Assembly (NCBI GenBank): GCA_020002185.1
Contig: CM034543.1
Span: 31,423,399 to 31,487,398, forward strand
Source of the DNA: Paraescarpia echinospica
Taxonomy: Eukaryota; Annelida; Polychaeta; Sabellida; Siboglinidae
Direction of reading: 5' to 3'
DNA length: 64,000 nt
Within the stretch, counting starts at the first letter, position 1; each line of letters starts with the position of its first letter. Positions 39,570 through 52,324 of the stretch are shown piece by piece. The notes below the pieces were generated by a model. That model made no database searches, was not told where the DNA came from, and worked only from the letters and a program-made list of their open reading frames with translations. The position numbers were made by a program, and so were the translations under genes.

Positions 39570-40765
39570 ACAAGACCCCTCAATTGTTATTGCTTTGTAC
39601 ATAAATTTGTGTGGAATTCCATAGCACAATACTCTTTACAGAAAATATACCACAACATATATATAATATATTCTATGGAATATATTATGAATTTAATTTT
39701 TTGCTAAGAGTTAGCAAGTTATTTATTCTACCCAGTAATCCGTCGGGTGGCGCTGCTAATTATGGACCTTAGTTTACTGACAAAAATGTTGCCGTCGTGT
39801 AATTTGGTTTCTCCCAACGCGACTTGCTCAAATATATTTCAATTGCGTTTTTTGTGTGACCAAAAACAGCAGCGTTGCAAAATGCGCCTCGCAGAAATGG
39901 CGCCAAGACAACTGCGCCGAAATAATCCGGGGGGATCGAAAAATGTACCGTATTCACACCTCCACTCGTTCGCCTGCATGCAATTTCACAATTAATAATA
40001 CGAAGGTGTTGTCATAGTGGTATTTGGTTCCTCCCTAGACGTATTTCTCAAATAGGTTTCAGTTGCGTTTTTTGTGTGTACAAAAACAGCTGTGTTCAAA
40101 ATGTGCCTTCCGAAAGGGCAGCATTACATCTGCGCAAAACTAGTCCGGGGAGATCGAGACATATACCGTATGCACTCCAGCTTTTGTGCGCCTGCATGCA
40201 GTTTCACAATTAATAATAAGAAAGTGTTGACGTACACATGACAAAAAAGTCGCTTGCTGGAACACGCAGTAGTAGTCAATTCAAGACGTGTTGGAAAACT
40301 TCCAAAAAGTACCCTCTCACCAAGCAAAGTGACTTGTTACCGACATATCCTGGTTTTGTGCCTCATGTACAGCAGTCCGGCCTCAGCGTAACGTTTCTTT
40401 TTATTTTAAAAGAACTCTTCACAAAATCCTACTTAACCGCAACTTTGTAAACGAAATCGTTGTTCCCGGTTTGACAAGTCACAAAGACGTAATACAGAAA
40501 TTTTGTAAGCGAACGCACATGTCAACAAAGGGAACCGTGATGGGATTGTGTTCTACGTTATCAATATATGAAGCGTTTCACCATGGAAAGCGCGTGTCCG
40601 TTTTTAATTTCCCTTTCAGAACGAATCAAATTGCATCATGCACTGCAATACGAACATAAAACCACTATATCCAATTAGAGTAAATTGTGTAACGCTAATT
40701 AATTTTGTGACGCTATTGAAGCCAATCATCCCGTTATAACGTTTCGCAACGCTGACCTACGCAAC
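39570..40765 (+). repeat. Arm module, unit B copy
   Basis: Matches 11300-12430, including two of the direct units of about 240 bp (39800-40010 and 40030-40220). No gene is supported. Confidence 0.75.
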
Positions 40766-41669
40766 CCCTAAAGTTGACTACTTTAAACTTTCGAACACTC
40801 CTAGTGTCGATTTCAAGTGTTCGTTTCCCATATCGTGCTAGCGTCTGCTATTGGACATACTTGGATTACTGTTTAAGTCTACTAGTCGTCATTGGCAATG
40901 GTGATGTGGTCAGTTGCGTACTGCAGACAAAACGTCCGGAGGTCAGCAGCAAGATATACGAATATTGTGCGAGTTGGATATTTTAAGATCAACGAAGTAA
41001 CAATTTAGCAATGTGCTGAATAATAGAAGGACTTCTTGACACCATACGTAGAGGAAACATGTGCATGGTAAAACCGAATATAGCATATGGAATACCTCAC
41101 AAATCAAAACAAGAGGTTATCATGATTGTTTGTTAGTTCCATTTCCATTTTTTGATGAAACTAAAAGTTGTGACTCATCTCAAACAGGAAATAACCCGTC
41201 GCATACGCCTGGTGTTAAACGGACTGACAATAACTGCAATATAAACTACCCAAATTTGAAAGCGATAAAATTATATCCCCCGAAACATACAGCGAGCATT
41301 CGCATAGAAATAGTAAATACTGAAATCGGCTCTAACTTCTTCAAATTCACCGACAATTCTGAGTTTAGTTGTACTTCATAGTAAGCAGATCAAAGAACAT
41401 ACAGTCCTCATTTGCAGAGCCACCTTTCCTGTCCAAGCAAGTATCCACATCATACAACATATGTTGATTAACCCATTTGATCCACGAAGTATCTTGGGGT
41501 TTGCTCTTACTTCTGTAACTAATACCGCCTGACACAAAATCGACCACGCTCATTGAGGGATTTGTCCACGGTTGTGTCCTAACGTGATATCTCGTTCGTC
41601 TTTATCCGTTGTTCCTTGCCAGGGACGAGTCTCGATGTTTCAACTTGACATTGCTTAGTGAGATAGCCG

Positions 41670-41850
41670 GGCACTAAAGGACATTTACCGCACACACGTA
41701 CGTAAGTGGGCAGGCACGTATGCAAGTACACAAGCACGCACGACAGCACGCACACGAACGTACGTAAGCATGCACGCATACGCGTGCTCGCTCATACACA
41801 CATACAAACGCACACCCACGCACACATGGACAAACACACATACACATAAT
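41670..41850. repeat. Degenerate CA/CG purine-pyrimidine alternating tract
   Basis: Alternating CACACGTACGTACGCA-type sequence with no strict period. Unit A has only a short CACATACA run at the same place (16187-16205). Confidence 0.7.
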
Positions 41851-41930
41851 GTATATATAAAACCAATATTTAGTTGCACTCTGAGAATAAGCCACAACTA
41901 ATAATGACATACCACCTGTTATTCATGTTT

Positions 41931-42325
41931 CATGGGCTCGTCTTTGGAATAAACTACCTGTAGACATTAAACATTCGAAAACGCTAAATATGTTTAAGCA
42001 TAAAGCCAGGAGCTTTATAATTGGCATTAACTAAAGCTTAAATCTAATTACATATTGTAAGAAATTCGCTTGCGAATTTGTTCTTATATTGGTACAACTT
42101 TAATTTACAGAAGTCGTTAACCTGAAGCTATTGCAATTGAATGCAACCTTTATATACGTAATATTATGTATGTGGGAGTAACCTATATGAGTTTGATTTA
42201 ATTGGCTACCAGCTCGATAAGTTATACTTCTCTGGTAGCCACCTCATCTGTGTTACATTGCTCTTGAATTGTGCTGTATATTATCTGGATGAGGAAATAA
42301 ATTTACTTTACTTTACTTTACTTTC
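41931..42325 (+). mobile_element. 5'-truncated L2/CR1-type LINE tail
   Basis: 41936-42034 encodes the end of a LINE reverse transcriptase (ARLWNKLPVDIKHSKTLNMF..., stop TAA). A UTR of about 270 bp and a TTTAC pentamer tail follow. Unit A reads through without it at about 16298, giving a clean empty site. Confidence 0.85.
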
Positions 42326-43439
42326 AATCGGAAATACTGTTTGAAGAAATTACGCATTACCGGAGTTTTTTTATACTTGAAATAGATTGGCCTGCCACAT
42401 TTTTCGTTTCCAGTTGAACTTGAAAGATAAATAATTACATATCTGCTGAAGCGCGCACACAGACAGCACGTCTAACATATAACACAAAAAAGGCTTGCTT
42501 TGCGTCGTAGTAAAAGTGCTCTTGTTGATATGTTGGCAAAACTGCACAAAAACGTACTCCCAGCATGAAACTTGTCTACTCCAATAACTCACCCTTTTCA
42601 AACTCGGGTTTGCTCAGTTTAGTACGTTTAGCGTGGAGGTTTACAGACGTGACCAGACAAGTAGCGACACTCATCATATTTGCACTGGTTTTATATTATA
42701 GTCTATAAGTGTACAATTTTATATATACACTCTGCCTTTTTGGTGTCTTTTTATCCATATTTCCATTATACTGCATTTCGTAGCAGGAGGTTAGCTGAAT
42801 CAGTTGAATTGGCGTCGGAACGAGGTGAGTATTGAGGGGGAAGATGCTCGCCAAAAAACCACACTGAGGCTCTCCACAACACTACGTTTGTATCTCTGAG
42901 GTTCGCCAAAACACCTGGAAACTCACCAAAAACGTATTTTTGCATCCAACCTTGTAGCTCGCCGAAAACAACAACAACATGAGGCTCTCAAAATCATACT
43001 TTTGTACCCCTATGAAGCTTCCCAAATTCTACTTTGAGGCTCTAACTATTGGTGGCTAATCCTATCTCCAGCATTCCCACGTTGAGTTGTACTATGTCCC
43101 ATGTAGTGATCAGATGTGTGGGAAAAACTTGAAAGGTATTTGCTGGTAGACAGAACGCCACAAAAAATGTCACTTGCCACTGTTTTCTTGTTGAATAATT
43201 ACGTGCTTTACGTTTAAATTACGGACAATATTTCAGAGAGTAAACCTTCAAGATATGGATTCTAGTGTTATGAACGTTACATTAAAAAGTATATACCTCG
43301 GTTTAAAATGACGTTTTATATTGGCGAAAGTTGACTTTTTCTGGTGATAGTGAACAAGTCAGCAAACATACGTAACATGGAGGTTATATTATACCGTGGC
43401 AATGACCACGTCTGTATTTTGAAGAAAAAAACGTTCAGT

Positions 43440-43585
43440 TATTTTTAGTCCATTGCAGAGAGCACGTAGAAGCAGAACGACACCCAAGGTTGGTTGCTAT
43501 ATAAATACGGGGTATGTTGGATTCTCAACACCGACAAAGCAAGACTCGACACCAGAACGGAGACCTTCGTTGGCTGAATTACTGA
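43440..43585 (+). promoter_or_regulatory. Orphan peptide-gene promoter and exon 1 copy (unit B)
   Basis: GTTGCTATATAAATAC, then TCAACACCGACAAAGCA and GAACGGAGACCTTC match the peptide-gene promoter. The TATA box is better than in the unit A orphan. The donor is lost and a LINE fragment begins about 30 bp later. Confidence 0.7.
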
Positions 43586-43615
43586 ATAGGCAGTGGGGTT
43601 GTAATAGGTCAAAAT

Positions 43616-44715
43616 TAATTACTATTACCTCTGCAACCCTTATAGACAATATTTTTCTGAACTTGAGTACAAGATTGATAGTGGTCTATTGGTAAATGAC
43701 ATCAATGATATTCCTGTATTTGCTTTGTGCCATCCTACTGTAAAACGTAATGTGAACGAACATTCTAAGAAGTGTAGTCGTCATCTTAGCGAAGAAAACC
43801 TCAATGCATTGCAATGTGACTTAATGCAACATTCTTGGCATACTGTTATCGGTAGTGAAAATAAAAAATAGTACATGACAACTTTCTTAATGATTTTACT
43901 CAATGTACAAGAAGCATTGTCCTGTGTCAACTGAACGACATAAATATTAACAATTAGTTTAAAAAACCGTGGTTTACTAAAGGACTCAGAAACGAATGTA
44001 TGAAGAAAAATAATTTGTGTAAAGCATTTTATCATCCATATTAATTATCTCGGAAACTAGATATAAACATATACAAATAAATTAACTATATTCTCAGATC
44101 TACTAAGAAACAGTATTATAGCAGTTTAATCGCAGAGACAAAAAATGACATAGCTGGCACCTGGAAAGTACTTAAAACTCTAATTGGAACACCTCGCTTT
44201 CAAAGTCATTACCCAGATCACTTTCGTAATAATGGCATGACCAGTAGTAATAAGGACGTGGTTAAACAGTTATCTAGAAAACAGAAAACAATTTGTGTCC
44301 GTTGACAAATGTAATTCTGCTGTGCACAATATTTCATGTGGTGTCCCACAGGGTTCGCTCTTGGGCCCCAAACTATTCATTCTATACGTTAGTGATATGT
44401 GTAACATCTAGTCTAGTAAAATTCATCCTCTTTGCAGACGATACTAATATTTTTTATGCAAATAGTAACATCAATAAACTAAACGAAACAGTATGTAACG
44501 TACTATACCAAATGTATACATGACTTGCGGTAAATAAATTAACTATGGTCATATCTAAAACCATTTATATGTTATTTGGGAATCGAATGCTCTATTAAGA
44601 AGTTAATTAAAAAATACAAAATGTTAATATCGAAAGAGTAAGGGTGACCAAGTGTTTGGGTGTTTTTTTTTATGATCAGCAGCTTATTCAGAAAGGTGTC
44701 TGGAATTACAATTGA
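43616..44715 (+). pseudogene. L2-like LINE reverse transcriptase fragment
   Basis: In changing frames the sequence encodes an endonuclease end (TLIDNIF...), a linker (KKYYSS-like, NDIAGTWKVLKTLIG) and reverse transcriptase motifs: SCGVPQGSLLGP at about 44335-44372, then FADDTNIFYANSN near 44430-44470 and NVNIERVRVTKCLGV. Several stops and frameshifts, and an internal deletion after HYPDHFRNNG, disable it. It is absent from unit A, where the flanks join after GGTCAAAA (about 17785). Confidence 0.8.
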
Positions 44716-45949
44716 AACATAATTAGTAACAATGATCAGTTATCTTTGGCAACTGTCATACATGTCCGGGAATTAAAACTCTGCAAATTATGTACAAATT
44801 AGTGAACAAATATAGGTGACGCTTGACGCGTAACGTAGCTGTTATAAAGTAATGCTTTTATTCCTCGTCGTAAGGACAACATATCAAAACATGTTGTGCA
44901 TGGCATACAACAGTACACAAATATTGTGTTTGTATTGGTTTTTATTTTTCTGAAATATTTCCTAATTTTATATTTATTGAAGTATGTTGTTTAATAATCT
45001 GAACAACAGCATGTTTGTTGGCTAGTTAGTAAACAATAATATATATTTTAATGCCGGAGTTTACTAAACAATAAGCTAATCACGATATTACAAAATGTAA
45101 GTTAGTCAAAGAACATTGATTTTCCTTACAACTAAATAAACTTAAGTTATGGGGATGCATTTGTGTAGTAATCTACACCTGCATCTGACTGTAGTTATGC
45201 TGCGACGTTTCCGGTTGGATCTGGAGCTAAGTCTGCTACAACTCCTGGTAGAAGACTAGTGTTGACCTAGAGGGTGCGGCACCGTTGGCATTGGGTTGTC
45301 ACACATGTCACATCGTCATGAAATATAACCATATCCTCAAAGAAGGTTGCACATGTTAGCATACTAGCCTGATTGATGGGTTTTAGTTTCAAAATAATGT
45401 TCTGATGTATGTTGCATGAACATATTTTTTTTATAATATATTTTATTGTTTTTGTTGTGTACCATTGCAACTTGGATCCATATTTGCTGAAAACAGTAGA
45501 ATGTGAGTTTTGTTTTTGGATTTTTCTCACACAATGTAGCATGCAGGTATTTAGAGGATATATTGTGCTTCTTCTTCATCATCATTCATATCACTGTTCT
45601 TTTGCCGGTGAACTGGAATTGATAACAACCTACATTATGAAAGCTAAGCCATATACTATTCTGTCCATGAAATAAGACTGGATTATTGTAATTCCTTTTT
45701 TTTCACAACATTGCCCTTACGGATATCACAACATTACACGTGTACAGAACTGCTTAACAAGGTTTGTGATTCGATATCCGCGGTTGTCTCATGCTATGCC
45801 ACTTGTGATGTATTTGCGTTGTCCAATAAATCTGTACCATTACCTACCAGGCATTTACGTGTAAGCAACCAGCATATTTATATTCATTGCTTACTGTTGT
45901 AAGAAAACCTTAGAACACATAATTTAGTTCTGACTTACTTTTTGTTGCA

Positions 45950-46186
45950 ATAGTCAACATTGGAACTAGTTTTTTTTCTATTGCTGTTACAACTCGTTGG
46001 AATATACCACTTTCAGTGTTAGATCACTTGAAAGTGTTATACAAGTACACCGTCATTTAAAAACTGACCTTTATAATCTTGCTCCTCCACTAGATTGACC
46101 AAACCTTTTGTCGTCATGTACCTTTGAGCTTTGATTTCCAAGGATTTAGGCGCAATAGAAATTACCTTAATATATTATTATTATAG
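45950..46186 (+). mobile_element. LINE 3' end remnant (unit B copy)
   Basis: The better preserved partner of 24980-25265: a LINE C-terminal coding remnant, the sequence TTTAGGCGCAATAGAAATTACC, then a TTA/ATT tail. Confidence 0.6.
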
Positions 46187-48315
46187 TTCAGTTCAGTTCA
46201 GTTCATCCCGAGACATGTCAGTTCGTTGGGGAGACATGATAGAAGCAGACGCAGCGAATGCTTTCCAACCGGGGCGGTCTAACGCAAGTCTCAATAGCGT
46301 TTGGACGTCAAAGTCGGTCCACTCCCTCATGTTATCTCCGTCCGCTGCCTTCCAGAGTGCTCTGCATGATTATATTGGCAAGGGAACCGTGGCGTGTGGC
46401 GTGTGACATGGCCTTACCATGCCCGCTTTCTCCTCTTCACAGTTGCGAGTACTGGCTCCTACTGGCGAGTACAGGGCAGTGATCCTTCTTCGGACAAAGT
46501 CTTTGGTCTTGTGCTCGGCCCAATATATGTGCAGTAGGCGTCTGAAGCACTCTTTCTCAAATGCCTGTATCTTCTTCGTTGTTGCAGCAGTCAGTGTTCC
46601 AATGTTGCAGCCATAGAGCAGGATTGAGACAACAAGGGCACTGTACAGGGTGATCTTCGTTAGGAAGCTGATATTAGTGTTTTTCCATATCTTACTGAGT
46701 TTGGTCATTGCTACTGTCGCAAGGGCTATTCGGATCTGAACCTCTTTGTCCGACCGTCCTTCTTTGGTGAGTGTGGAGCCGAGATATTTGAACACATCCA
46801 CTTCCTCCAGCGTCTGGCCGTTCATAGTGATGTAAACAGTGATGCTTCCAGTGCTGTCGACCATCACCTTGCTCTTTTCATTGCTTATTTCCATGCCGTA
46901 AGCGCCTGCTCTATCCACTAATTTGTTGGAATTTCTTGGAGCTCGTTGTTGCTTCCTCCAAGAAGATCTATATCGTCTTCAAATCGCAGGTTGCTGACAG
47001 GTCTACCTCACAAAGAGATAGTGGTGTTAAAGTTGTGGAGGGCTTCTCTGATGATGTTTTCGAGGGAGGTAGACGTTGAAGAGAGCAGGCGACAACAAGC
47101 AACCTTAACGGACTCCGACTGTGGTTCTGAAGTACTTCCCTATTTGGCTTTTGAAAAGGACCGCACTGCTGCCATCGTTATACAGTGCGCTGATGACTTG
47201 AGTGATGCCGTCATCAATGTCGAAGCGCCTTAGAACTTGCCACAGACCTTCGTGCCACACGCTGTCGAAAGCCGTCTTGAAGTCTATGAAGTTGTGGAGC
47301 AGGCTCTTCTGGTGTTGCAGCTGCTTATCGATCAGAATTCTGCAGTTGCAGATTTGCTCTGTGGTACTTCTTCCGGGTCTGAATGCGGCCTGCTCTTCTG
47401 CAAGTAGTTCTTCGGATTGCGTTTTGAACCGGTTAAAAATGATGCGTAGCAGGATCTTGCTTGGGTGGCTAATGAGGCTTATGGTTCGGTAATTTTGGCA
47501 CTTCCGGAGATTTCCTTTCTTAGGTAATGGGATGATGAGTAACTCTGTCCATTCCTTTGCCCACTGTTTGAAGGATCTTCTGGCAAATGGCTGTCTGTGC
47601 AGTAACCATTCCTTCGCCACCATGTTCGAGCAGATCCGCTAGAATGTTATATGCTCATGGTGACTTTTTTGCAGGTATACTGCGGATGGCTTCTTCCACC
47701 TCTTTCCTTATAATATGCAGAGTTTCTGGTTCTCTCGCCGGGGCCAGTGCTGTCTGCAGCACGTTGTTATGGGGCTGCATGGCGTAATTGTAGAGCTCCT
47801 GGCAGTACTCCGTCCACCTCTTTAAGCCAGTCTCTGTCAGAAGTGCTGCCATGCTATCTTGAATGACTGATGTTCTGTTTTGCTGCGGCTTGGTCAGGTT
47901 CTTCATTGTGTTGGAGGCGTCTTGCATGCTGTTGCACAGAGCCATCCCTTTCTCAATATTGGCACACTGCTCCTCAATCTACTGTTCTTTGACTGCTTTC
48001 ATTCCCTTCCATATTGTTATGTTGACCTGGCAATACTGTTCCTATGACACTGGGCGGTACTGTCTGGTCTTCTTCAATTCTCGTCATTCGTCACAGGTCT
48101 CAAGGATGTTGTTTGCGACCCAGGGTTGTCTCGTCTTCCTCTGTCGACCCAGTATTTCCTCAGCTGAATTGCGGACTTCCTCGTTGAAGTTGTTAGTGAC
48201 GACATTGATGTCGTGGTCCAGGAGGTTGAGTGCCGGAAACTTCCCCCATCTATGCCTGACATACTGCAGCCACTTCGGGATCTTTCAGCTTGTCGATATC
48301 AAACCTGACACGTAG
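46187..48315 (-). pseudogene. 5'-truncated RTE-like LINE (RTE-B)
   Basis: Read on minus from 48315: a linker region (RYDIDKLKDPEVAA, in changing frames), a reverse transcriptase (47945-47655; 47623-47105 with PKKGNLRKCQNYRTISLIS and NFIDFKTAFDSV), and the C-terminal part (46918-46370, FKYLGSTLTKEG, LYSALVVSILLYGC). It ends with MSRDELN-like codons and a TGAAC pentamer tail at 46187-46210. The Q of the usual RQG motif is a stop near 47100 and the catalytic FADD box reads FEDD near 46985. The endonuclease is missing. The element is absent from unit A. Confidence 0.85.
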
Positions 48316-48404
48316 CTGTAATAATAATTTCACAATTTACGCTGTACAACTAGTCTTCGAATATACATATTTTTGGCGCGCTTATCTGTATGTGTGACGT
48401 AAGA

Positions 48405-50490
48405 AGTGCGAATGTCCGGCAAGATGTCAGCACTTTCAATACATTCAGAGCGTGTTTACAACGATAGATTTTGGGTAGAAGCAAGCGTCCGAATGAGTAA
48501 TTGTGTGATCTTCCGATGTAATATAAACACTAGTTGTTATTGAGGAACAAGAATTTATTTTACGATTCCACCCGAATATCAACTATTTGCAAATGATCCA
48601 TGGTGACGTAATACTTGCTGGTTACGATGTCGGCAAGCCAATTTTTATTGAGTGTTTAACAAGTATGTGTAACGATTTTTTTAATCATATGGACATTTTA
48701 ATCATAGATTTATATATTTATTTATAATTATATCGAATCTACTTATATAACTATTAACTCTACTTCTACAGAAGAACTGTGGTGGAACATTTCTTGTGGA
48801 ATGGCAAAAGCGAAACAGACGTGGACCACATCACGTCTGCCATGCGAAAGTCAATTATTACTATTGTGATTATTGGCTGGTTTGTGTTAGTTAAGAAATG
48901 CAAGGGTAATGACTATATGTCACATTTATTATTTCTATTGCATGCAGGAACACACCTTCCCATAACTGCTTGTCCACAGTCACCATATTTACACCATCAC
49001 CGCCGAGTGTCATATGTTTTCTCTAAATGTACCTATCAAATTCACCAACATAACATTTTATTGGTTTGTCACCATGGATCATTTGCAAATAGTTGTTGTT
49101 CGCGTGGAATCGTAAAATAAATTATTGCTCCTCTATTACGATTAAATTGTTAAATTATTAGTATATTGAATTCTGGTAAAATTAATGTCTTAGTGGAAAT
49201 GGAAACTACAGTAAGATGTAATATAATATGAATTCAAGCAATCGGGTTTTGTTCCCTTTAACGCCCCGCGTGTATGAAGGAGCACTCATCTTTCAGGTGA
49301 AACGCAATAAACGACAGTTGCATTGAATTATGGAAAGGGAACTACAACATATTGATGGTGACACCAGGACATTTTGTGAGCATGATGTTCTCGAGGTAGA
49401 TGTTAAAGAGAACAGGCGACAGGGAGCAACCTTAACGGACCGGACTCCGACTGCGGTCTGACGTCAGAGGTGCGAATGTCGCCCAAAATGCCAGCACTTT
49501 CAATATATTCACAGCATGTTTACAACGATAGATGTTGGGTCGAAGCAAGCGTCCGAATGAATTATTGTGTAATATATTCCGTTGTAATATAAACACTAGT
49601 CATAATAGAGGAACACGCATTTATTTTACGGTTCGACGCGAATACTACCTATGTGCAGTTGATCCATGGTGACGTAACATTTGCATATTACGATGTCTGC
49701 AAACCTATTTCTATTGACTTTTTAACAAGTATGTTTAACCATTGTTGATCATAATTATGGACATTTTAATCAACTTGTACACAAAAATTGTGATGGAACA
49801 TTTCGTGGAATGACAAAAACGAAACAGATGAAAATCAATTATTGCTATTATTATTAATAACTGGTTTGTGTCTAGCATTGCAAGTTCACCAAAATGACAT
49901 TATACTGGTTTGCCGGCATCCTAACCTGCAAGTGTTACGTCACCATGGATCATTTGTAAATAGTTGGTATTCGCGTCGAACCGTAAAATAAATGCTAGTT
50001 CCTCTATTATGACTAGTGTTTATATTACATCAGAATATATTACACAATAATTCTCGACTAGTGTTTATATTACATCGGAATATCACACAATAACACATTC
50101 AGACGCTTGCTTTGACGCAACATCTATCGTTGTAAACATGCTGTGAATGTATTTAAAGTGCTGGCATCTGCCGCGACATTCGCGCCTTTGACGTCACACT
50201 TAGTCAGACCGATAAGTGTGGCAAAATATGCAGACTAGTTGCACTGCGTAAATTGTGAAATTATTAATATAATGAATTCTGATAAAATTATTGTCTTGGT
50301 TGAAATATAAATATACTGGAAGATGTAATATGATATGAATTCAAGCAAGCGAGGGTTTTTATTCCCTTTAACACCCTGCGTGTATGAAGGAGCACTCATC
50401 TTTCAGGTGAAACGTAATAAATGGTAGTTGCATTGAATTATGGAAAGGGAACTACGACATCTTGTTGTTGACCCCAGGACATTTTGTTTT
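48405..50490. repeat. Tandem pair of foldback repeats (about 1.05 kb each)
   Basis: Copy 1 is 48405-49390 and copy 2 is 49460-50490. Each has a left arm (GTGCGAATGTC..., AACGATAGAT.TTGGGT..., CCATGGTGACGTAA) and a matching inverted right arm (49060-49140 partial; 49900-50190). Unit A has one right-arm copy (25420-25700). No gene is present. Confidence 0.75.
49380..49465 (-). mobile_element. Internal RTE-B-like fragment of about 85 bp
   Basis: GATGTTCTCGAGGTAGATGTTAAAG... matches 47057-47130 inside RTE-B (GATGTTTTCGAGGGAGGTAGACGTTGAAG). It joins directly onto a foldback arm and has no LINE 3' end. Confidence 0.75.
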
Positions 50491-51179
50491 GAATACGCCA
50501 ACCGAGCTAGCACATCAGTGTCAACGGTGGCAAATTGACGTACACAATGTCCGAGATATTGCAACAACAGGTGTTACCATGAACATGAAAAGGGATATGA
50601 AACATTGTAAACATTAGAAAAACTATTGAATAAATAAATTAGTTAATGGGTTGCATTAATTAGGAAGGACATATTTGAATTGCAGAGTAACTCGGGCTTA
50701 TAATGAGAACCACATATAACACTGCATAGCAATGTTTGTCATAGAAACCTGCCGAAAGTGTAAATTATGTTAAGATATGTTCAATGTGATGAAATGCTGT
50801 GAAACGTCGTGATGTAATAAAATCTGATAAAGTGAGGCACATAGATGAATGACATTGTTTTGAAAATTAGATGATAATAACTAGATATGTCTTAGTGATG
50901 CTTATTATTATTATTAGGTGCACTGTCACGTGGCATACGTCACGTGGTTCGTGTTTGGTTCCCTCTTGCCGTTCCACTCCAAATGTATTTTTTGTATAAG
51001 TAGTGTTAATATATATAAGTAAATTCAATATAACTATAAATAAATAAATATATAAATACATATATATGATTACGATAAAAAACACGTTAAATAAAATTAT
51101 TTAAAAGTCAATAGAAATTACACTAAAATATGATCAATATGTAAATAAATAAATTTATAATATCAATTCCACGAACTCA

Positions 51180-51480
51180 TAAGATGCGTTCTTATTTAGA
51201 AATATCCCGCCCCAACTCTCGCCACTGTTCACGGTCAAGTGCGCGCAGAGCGTCGACGTCGGCGGGGCAACGTAGTGTACGACCTATGCGTCGCAGGCCC
51301 CCGCGCTCAACGCCGTCGCCAGAGTCGTCTGCGGTCGACCCTTGTATGTCGTGACACCTGTTTCGACGGCGAGATGGTAGCCGTTCGTTCACTGAGCGGG
51401 TGCATCGGGTACGGAGCACGTGCACGAATAGATTCCATCTTGCAGTTATGATGGCTTCGCTGATGGGACAGAATCGGCAA
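51180..51480 (-). other. GC-rich block, possible LINE C-terminus (unit B copy)
   Basis: An open frame on minus (51425-51192) ends DALRALDREQWRELGRDIS. Base composition differs sharply from the surroundings. It is homologous to 26650-26900. Confidence 0.35.
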
Positions 51481-52249
51481 CGGTGGTACAGTGCCTCGTT
51501 AGAAATGCGATTTGGCCACTTTATTAGTGATCAAAAGGATGACAATTGTATTGTGTATTTTTATGTATAGTACATAGTATAACTTAAAACCAGAACACAT
51601 TTTCCTGAAATGAGCAAACTCGAGCTTGAATTTTTTTTATTTATTGATGTTTTTGGCACTGTGTGATATTTTGACATGTTTAAAACGTGCTACACATAAG
51701 TTGACGTGCTGATTGTGTGTTTGTGCATTTATATACTGATACTCTAACTTTGTGGGCAGTGTGATTATATTTCCTCCCAGGGGCTGAGGAACACTCATTA
51801 TAACAAAAATGAAACATGAAAAGATACATATGCTGTGTGTCCAGAGATTTATTAAGAGGATAGTTTATATTTTTATTATTTATATTAATACAAACTTTCA
51901 GCATGTGAAACGTGTACGTAAACATGCACGTGTACGGCCAGGTGCTTGAGCTACAAGTATACATTCCAATCTACATACGTTAACAGGTTCAGCTATTCGA
52001 TATTGTTTTACGACTGTAGATAGTTACGCAAACGACCGGCACAATAACACAGTGTTTAATGTATTTAGCATGGTTCGTTGCAGTTAGATTTACAGGTATC
52101 TATTCAGTTTGAATTAAGATGCGAATAGCTGGCTTTAAAAGTAAATGACAGCATGATTTAGCATGGTTGATATGTCGATGGGAATTATTGTTAGTAATGA
52201 ACGTCTCGGTATAAGGAGTCTGTTATGGTGAATCAGGTATGCGACAGTA

Positions 52250-52288
52250 TTCCCTTAGCAAAACGTTTTACACAATTATATAGAACAA

Positions 52289-52324
<36 letters not shown>

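Noticed and set aside
46946..48315. Plus-strand frames at 46.9-48.3 kb
   Set aside because: They are antisense to the RTE-B reverse transcriptase, whose motifs are clear on minus.
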